From RDXT01 sp033762375 (GTDB lineage: Bacteria > Bacteroidota > Bacteroidia > J057): a stretch of DNA of 64,000 nt. The translations under genes were made by a program, and so were the position numbers. The notes beneath the pieces are model-generated. The model did no database searches, was not told the origin of the DNA, and worked only from the letters and a program-made list of their open reading frames with translations. The DNA is taken from contig JANRLQ010000082.1 in assembly GCA_033762375.1 (NCBI GenBank), forward strand, positions 8,078 through 72,077, read 5' to 3'. Below, in pieces: positions 60,551 to 64,000 of the stretch; the stretch's first letter is position 1; each line of letters begins with the position of its first letter.

Positions 60551-61771
60551 TCAGGAGGTAACAGGCATTACCTGAAAAAGCCATAACCCGCTCCCGCAGC
60601 GACCCGCTATCAACCGCACATCGCCGCCCTCGGTAATCCCGAGCTGGCGGCGAATGTCTTGGGTACTGAAGGGAAAATCACGCTGGGCCACCTCTGCCCG
60701 CCGGATGCCCTGACTCCGAAGCCAGGTTTTGACTGCACTGGGTTTCCAGGGCATCACATGCAGCACCTGAAAGGTTCTGCCCGGAAATGCTGCCGTCGCG
60801 CCTGTGGCCCAGATATACCCCTGCGGATTGGACTGCCAGGCCCCGCAGGCAGGGTCCAGGGTGCGCATCAGGGCAGGTACAGCACGGGCCTTATAAAAAG
60901 CAGGGTCAGGCTCCAGGATAAACGGGATGTCCCCTGTCAACGGGTTATGTGCTTCCGGAGCCATGCCTGAAGCTGCCAGCGAAGGGAAACTATACCGCTG
61001 CACGTCTCCGCCCCGATGGATCCAGACCTGAACCGCAGGAGAGCCGGGTGAGGCATCCTGAAGCAAAGCCTGGACCAATACTTCCTTTACCTCCCCGTCC
61101 ACCGAGACCACCGCCACCCACTCAGTATCAGGCACCAGACGGGCCGCCTCTGCAATATCAAACATGGGCGAAAGTTTGACCAGGAGCGTACGTCCGTGTC
61201 GCCGCAGGAGCGGGTATAGCGCCCGTATGTCCGGGCTGGTCGCTGCCGGGTCGTGCAGGCGCCCCCCTGCCGCATCCCGCCGGGCAGGGTCAGCATATAT
61301 CAGGTCAAATACCGGTCCTTCATAGGCTGCCAGCCAGGCCCCCGCCTCGGCAGTTACTACCTGGGCGCTGACGCCCATCAACCCAAAATTATACTGCGTG
61401 ATAGCCGCCAGCTCGGGGTCGCGCTCCAGCCCTGTCACCTCCCTGAAATGCCGGCTAAAATGGGCACTGTCCACCCCCAACCCCAGCGTCAGATCCAGAC
61501 ACCGCTCTCCGGACATCACCTTGAGCGCCGCCGCCGCCTCACTGCTGCACTGCTCCAGTGCCAGCGAGGGCAGGATACACCGTGCAGCAAAATAAGCCGG
61601 CAGCTTGCGGCGGCTTTTTTGTAAATTACGGAGTTGGGTGGACAACAATGCTGCCGGTATCACGTTACCTCTGTATCGCAATGCAAAATCAGCCGGGTCT
61701 GTCATCAGATGTGCCTCGATGATGGCCGCGGCTTCAGGACTTGTTAGAATCTGCCAAGCTTCACCTGTCAT
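60551..61771 (-). CDS. SAM-dependent methyltransferase with THUMP-like C-terminus
   Basis: A 406-residue protein. The N-terminal third is helical. The methyltransferase core (about 85-255) has CLDLTLGLGVDSAHFSRHF as the SAM-binding motif I, an acidic GLERDPELA, and DLIYADPARRD as motif IV. The C-terminal part (about 300-400) fits a THUMP-like domain: MPWKPSAVKTWLRSQGI, RCGSGLWLF. The family is annotated in Bacteroidota as a THUMP-like-domain methyltransferase; it is probably RNA-directed, but the target is unknown. Confidence 0.88.
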   Translation of the reverse strand: MTGEAWQILTSPEAAAIIEAHLMTDPADFALRYRGNVIPAALLSTQLRNLQKSRRKLPAYFAARCILPSLALEQCSSEAAAALKVMSGERCLDLTLGLGVDSAHFSRHFREVTGLERDPELAAITQYNFGLMGVSAQVVTAEAGAWLAAYEGPVFDLIYADPARRDAAGGRLHDPAATSPDIRALYPLLRRHGRTLLVKLSPMFDIAEAARLVPDTEWVAVVSVDGEVKEVLVQALLQDASPGSPAVQVWIHRGGDVQRYSFPSLAASGMAPEAHNPLTGDIPFILEPDPAFYKARAVPALMRTLDPACGAWQSNPQGYIWATGATAAFPGRTFQVLHVMPWKPSAVKTWLRSQGIRRAEVAQRDFPFSTQDIRRQLGITEGGDVRLIAGRCGSGLWLFQVMPVTS

Positions 61772-61845
61772 TATATCCAGATATGATGTAGATTTACATC
61801 AGTTTTCGCTAACTTGCATCACGACAATTATCAATTTTTTTTCCC

Positions 61846-61965
61846 ATGAAGCGTTTGAAGCAGATTGCGCTGGCCGCCCTTCTCCTGAGCACCCTCGCTA
61901 CCGTTGCCACTGGCTGCGCCTCCGCCCACGTATGCCAGGCTCAGAAAGTCGGTAACCACCGTTAA
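61846..61965 (+). CDS. Small lipoprotein upstream of YtxJ
   Basis: An ATG at 61846 encodes a 39-residue lipoprotein: MKRLKQIALAALLLSTLA, then a lipobox TVATGC and a short tail ASAHVCQAQKVGNHR with one more Cys. It is short but has a normal signal and a stop 6 bp before the ytxJ start, so the two form an operon. I recall similar tiny lipoproteins with an HVC motif next to ytxJ in Bacteroidota. Role unknown. Confidence 0.7.
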   Translation: MKRLKQIALAALLLSTLATVATGCASAHVCQAQKVGNHR

Positions 61966-61971
61966 GGTATT

Positions 61972-62313
61972 ATGGCTAACTGGTCATTTCTGAACCGCGA
62001 GGATCAACTCGCGGCGATCCTTCGTGCATCGCACGAGCGTCCCCAGCTTATCTTCAAGCATAGCACCCAATGTGGCACCTCTGCCATGGTATTTGATATG
62101 CTGGAAGGAGCTGTTCCTGAGCTGGTTGCCGTTGCGGACCTGTATTACCTGGACCTGCTGGCCTATCGGCCTGTATCCAACCAGGTAGCACAGGAGCTGA
62201 ATATCCCGCACCAGTCACCTCAGGTGATCATGATCCAGGGCGGTGTACCTGTGTATCACGCCAGCCATATGGCGATCCATCCACGCAAGCTGATTGAATC
62301 CGTCCGGTCTTAA
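61972..62313 (+). CDS. ytxJ: Bacillithiol system redox-active protein YtxJ
   Basis: A 113-residue thioredoxin-fold protein of the YtxJ family. The active-site motif is FKHSTQCGTSAMV with a single Cys34 (monothiol), then YYLDLLAYRPVSNQVA and HQSPQVIMIQGGVPVYHASH with a cis-Pro. It is thought to act as a bacilliredoxin-type disulfide reductase of proteins modified by bacillithiol. It overlaps the convergent OsmC gene by 4 bp. Confidence 0.93.
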   Translation: MANWSFLNREDQLAAILRASHERPQLIFKHSTQCGTSAMVFDMLEGAVPELVAVADLYYLDLLAYRPVSNQVAQELNIPHQSPQVIMIQGGVPVYHASHMAIHPRKLIESVRS

Positions 62314-62726
62314 TGTGACGGCTGATACTCAAACCGGAGGTTGATCGCAATATCAGGATGGAGGCTTCTGGCCACCGGGCAAGCTATGGCAGTGCGCTCC
62401 AGTATATCACGCTGCTTGTCTGATAGTGAGTGCCCCTGAAAGGTAAGTACTACGTGCAAGGCCGATATCCTCCGTGGGTTATCGGCCATTACTTTTTCTA
62501 CTTCGCCACTAAGCTGCCCCATATCCATCCCGTCCCGATGGGCCACGATACCCATGACCGTCATCATGCAGCTCACAAACGCAGAAGCAACCAAGTCTGT
62601 CGGTGAAAAAGCCTCCCCTTTGCCGTGATTGTCCGGCGGAGCGTCAGTTATAATCGTCTTGCCTGAGCGAATGTGCTCAGCGGTGGTACGGAGGTCTCCG
62701 TTATAGATGATACGAGCCGTCTTCAT
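62310..62726 (-). CDS. OsmC family protein
   Basis: From ATG 62726 the product is 138 residues: MKTARIIYNGDLRTTAEH, then GKGEAFSPTDLVASAFVSCM with the conserved Cys and ERTAIACPVARSLHP with the second Cys. These two cysteines are the redox pair of OsmC/YhfA-type hydroperoxide reductases. Long upstream readings to 62987 overlap apaG and are rejected. It follows apaG by 26 bp on the same strand. Confidence 0.92.
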   Translation of the reverse strand: MKTARIIYNGDLRTTAEHIRSGKTIITDAPPDNHGKGEAFSPTDLVASAFVSCMMTVMGIVAHRDGMDMGQLSGEVEKVMADNPRRISALHVVLTFQGHSLSDKQRDILERTAIACPVARSLHPDIAINLRFEYQPSH

Positions 62727-62752
62727 AGACCGGCAAGTTAACCAATTATGCC

Positions 62753-63151
62753 TTAATTGAGCAAATAGGGAACGATCATCGTAAAGGCAGGGATTTGTAC
62801 TTTCACCAGTTCCTCCCCATCGGGTCGGCGCATCTCGTAGTGGCCCTGCATCATCCCCACAGGTGTCTGAAAATGTGACCCGCTGACGTACCGGTAAGAC
62901 TCTCCAGGTGCGATGCGGGGCTGATGGCCGACTACGCCATTGCCACGTACCATCCGTTTTTCGCCCACACCGTTGACAATATGCCACTCGCGGGATATGA
63001 GCTGCACGGCTGTAAGCGACTCATTGATGATCTCTATCTCGTAGGCAAATACATAATACTGGTGACGGGGAGAGGACTCATCCCGGACATAGGATGTGCG
63101 TACATTTACGCGTATTCCTTCGGTGACAGTAGAAGCAAGGTTAGACGCCAT
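62753..63151 (-). CDS. apaG: ApaG domain protein
   Basis: A 132-residue protein starting MASNLASTVTEGIRVNVRTS, the usual length for ApaG (about 125-130). Conserved parts are YYVFAYEIEIINES, QLISREWHIVNGVGE, GVVGHQPRIAPGE and YVSGSHFQTPVGMMQGHYEM. The fold is an Ig-like/FN3 domain that binds pyrophosphate-type ligands; ApaG is tied to cobalt/magnesium homeostasis in enterobacteria, and its role here is not known. Confidence 0.94.
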   Translation of the reverse strand: MASNLASTVTEGIRVNVRTSYVRDESSPRHQYYVFAYEIEIINESLTAVQLISREWHIVNGVGEKRMVRGNGVVGHQPRIAPGESYRYVSGSHFQTPVGMMQGHYEMRRPDGEELVKVQIPAFTMIVPYLLN

Positions 63152-63271
63152 AGCAAGCTGATTAGAGGGGGTAATCACAAGCTACGAAAATCTGCTGAAA
63201 TGCAACATATAGACATCCGGCATTTTGCGAAAATTTCGCATCAACCGTATATCTCACTTATTATCAATATG

Positions 63272-63661
63272 TTATAAATCATCGGTTTGGACTACAGGCG
63301 GTGCATATTGTCCTGTGCGGAGCATGACCAGGGTACAGGCCTCCACTACGTCCACCCCTGATCTGATCAATCGCTGTGCCAGTTCTGCGTGTTCGGTCCC
63401 GGGATTAAAAATAACCCGCCGGGGGTTGAGGGCCACCAGCCAGTCTGCCCAGGCGGCCTGGGCTGCGGGGTTCAGGTATAGGGTGACCGTATCAATGGCA
63501 GGGATGTCTGCCGGATCTGTCAGGATGGGAACATCCGATACCAGCCCCGGAGTACGGCCCAGGGCCCAGGTAGGATGACCATACGCCCGCAGCATATGGA
63601 TAGCCTGATACGCGTAGCGTTCAGGGTTTTCAGAAGCACCGATGACCAATGTAGATACCAT
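63272..63661 (-). CDS. CoA-binding domain protein (YccU-like)
   Basis: A 129-residue protein starting MVSTLVIGASENPERYAYQA, a Rossmann fold of the CoA-binding domain family (GASENPERYAY, LNPRRVIFNPGTEH). These short proteins resemble the CoA-binding part of succinyl-CoA synthetase alpha. No enzyme activity is assigned. A GTG at 63667 would add two residues. Confidence 0.92.
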   Translation of the reverse strand: MVSTLVIGASENPERYAYQAIHMLRAYGHPTWALGRTPGLVSDVPILTDPADIPAIDTVTLYLNPAAQAAWADWLVALNPRRVIFNPGTEHAELAQRLIRSGVDVVEACTLVMLRTGQYAPPVVQTDDL

Positions 63662-63667
63662 ATCCAC

Positions 63668-63817
63668 TCAACCGATATAAAACCCTGTAATGCCCGGACA
63701 ACCCGCCACCTGCTCACGGCATTCATGTATCGCCCCCGCTCCCATGATGTCCTGGTAGTTCATACGCAGATGTTGCCCGTCTGTTTGGACTGAAATCAGG
63801 CTACCTCCGATTTTCAT
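63668..63817 (-). CDS. Possible small CDS just upstream of the CoA-binding gene
   Basis: An ATG at 63817 (or 63829) opens a frame of 49 (53) residues: MKIGGSLISVQTDGQHLRMN, later AIHECREQVAGCPGITGFYI. Its TGA is followed without a gap by the GTG alternative start of the next gene. Two cysteines and a regular composition suggest a real product, but no family comes to mind. Confidence 0.35.
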   Translation of the reverse strand: MKIGGSLISVQTDGQHLRMNYQDIMGAGAIHECREQVAGCPGITGFYIG

Positions 63818-63952
63818 GCTGACCAACATGCTGCCAGCTGCAAATCCCGGCCTGTGCCACCAGGGCTAGCGCATCTCCAAAAAAATGAAATATCTTTCTG
63901 AAAAAAGAAGATGAACAGCCCATTGGAGTCGATTTCGATCTATTTTAGCCAG

Positions 63953-64000
63953 ATGACAGATCCCCGCAACGCCTCTCAGGTGCGCTACCCTCTTCCTGAA
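63953..64000 (+). CDS. Start of a gene cut by the window edge
   Basis: An ATG at 63953 opens a frame without stop to the end of the window (MTDPRNASQVRYPLPE, 16 codons). The preceding A-rich, gene-free stretch (about 63880-63950) could be its promoter region. Nothing can be said about function. Confidence 0.45.
   Translation, partial: MTDPRNASQVRYPLPE

Noticed and set aside
1..64000. Mobile element, prophage, CRISPR array or rRNA
   Set aside because: No transposase, integrase, phage structural gene, spaced short repeats or rRNA sequence was found; the single tRNA has no flanking direct repeat.

Overview
The window looks like chromosomal DNA of a member of the Bacteroidota, probably a GC-rich relative of the Saprospiria. 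The evidence is several secreted proteins with type IX secretion (T9SS) C-terminal sorting domains of both type A and type B, SprB-like repeats, a fused ccoNO cytochrome oxidase gene, a YtxJ bacillithiol-linked protein, LytS-type kinases with two-component propellers, and TAnnTTTG-type promoter elements. The genus assignment is inference. I see no rRNA, CRISPR array, transposase or integrase; the only tRNA is tRNA-Leu(CAG).

Layout. 1-7049: a giant secreted FG-GAP/ASPIC protein cut by the window edge, two tandem paralogous pilin-like secreted proteins, and a divergent PapD-like periplasmic chaperone. 7175-12392: a secreted MORN-2 repeat protein, a TPR protein, and small secreted or hypothetical genes. 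12448-16044: three consecutive minus-strand genes that share a nearly identical N-terminal module (a 106-bp near-identical DNA repeat) joined to three unrelated C-terminal domains; this is the most unusual locus in the window. 16205-23076: a VWA protein, an orphan CCG-domain Fe-S protein, a lytic transglycosylase with an EF-hand-like loop, a TonB-dependent receptor coupled to a GNAT acetyltransferase, and a T9SS cargo. 23195-30756: a PrxQ-like protein lacking its peroxidatic cysteine, a large lectin/SprB/PKD T9SS cargo, a DUF819 membrane protein, tRNA-Leu and a CBM9-like T9SS cargo. 30829-39610: a complete cbb3 oxidase operon (ccoI-S-NO-Q-P-G-H plus a SafE-like protein). 39779-51832: an exonuclease/GIY-YIG fusion, a propeller histidine kinase, 3-hydroxyanthranilate dioxygenase, two tandem secreted subtilases and a dienoyl-CoA reductase-like SDR. 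51801-58643: a glycosyltransferase, flippase and sterol-desaturase-like cluster, a second LytS kinase and a secreted caspase-like protein. 58832-64000: housekeeping and redox genes (THUMP-like methyltransferase, small lipoprotein plus YtxJ, OsmC, ApaG, CoA-binding protein).

The best candidate for an undescribed system is the trio at 12448-16044. The shared module (core TDNRASSIAQRQQQ) resembles, from memory, N-terminal segments of DUF4157 proteins linked to extracellular contractile injection systems, but the DUF4157 peptidase core is absent here and the payloads differ. The middle payload carries a Cys-x16-His pattern matching the active site of CheD/CNF1-type glutamine deamidases. I infer a modular effector or toxin family whose delivery machine lies outside the window. 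A second candidate is the chaperone plus pilin-like pair at 4595-7049.

Many listed starts were moved downstream to the first ATG that gives a plausible signal peptide or family-typical N-terminus; a few genes seem to use GTG or TTG, and the flippase at 52957 has no recognisable start for its conserved first helix.
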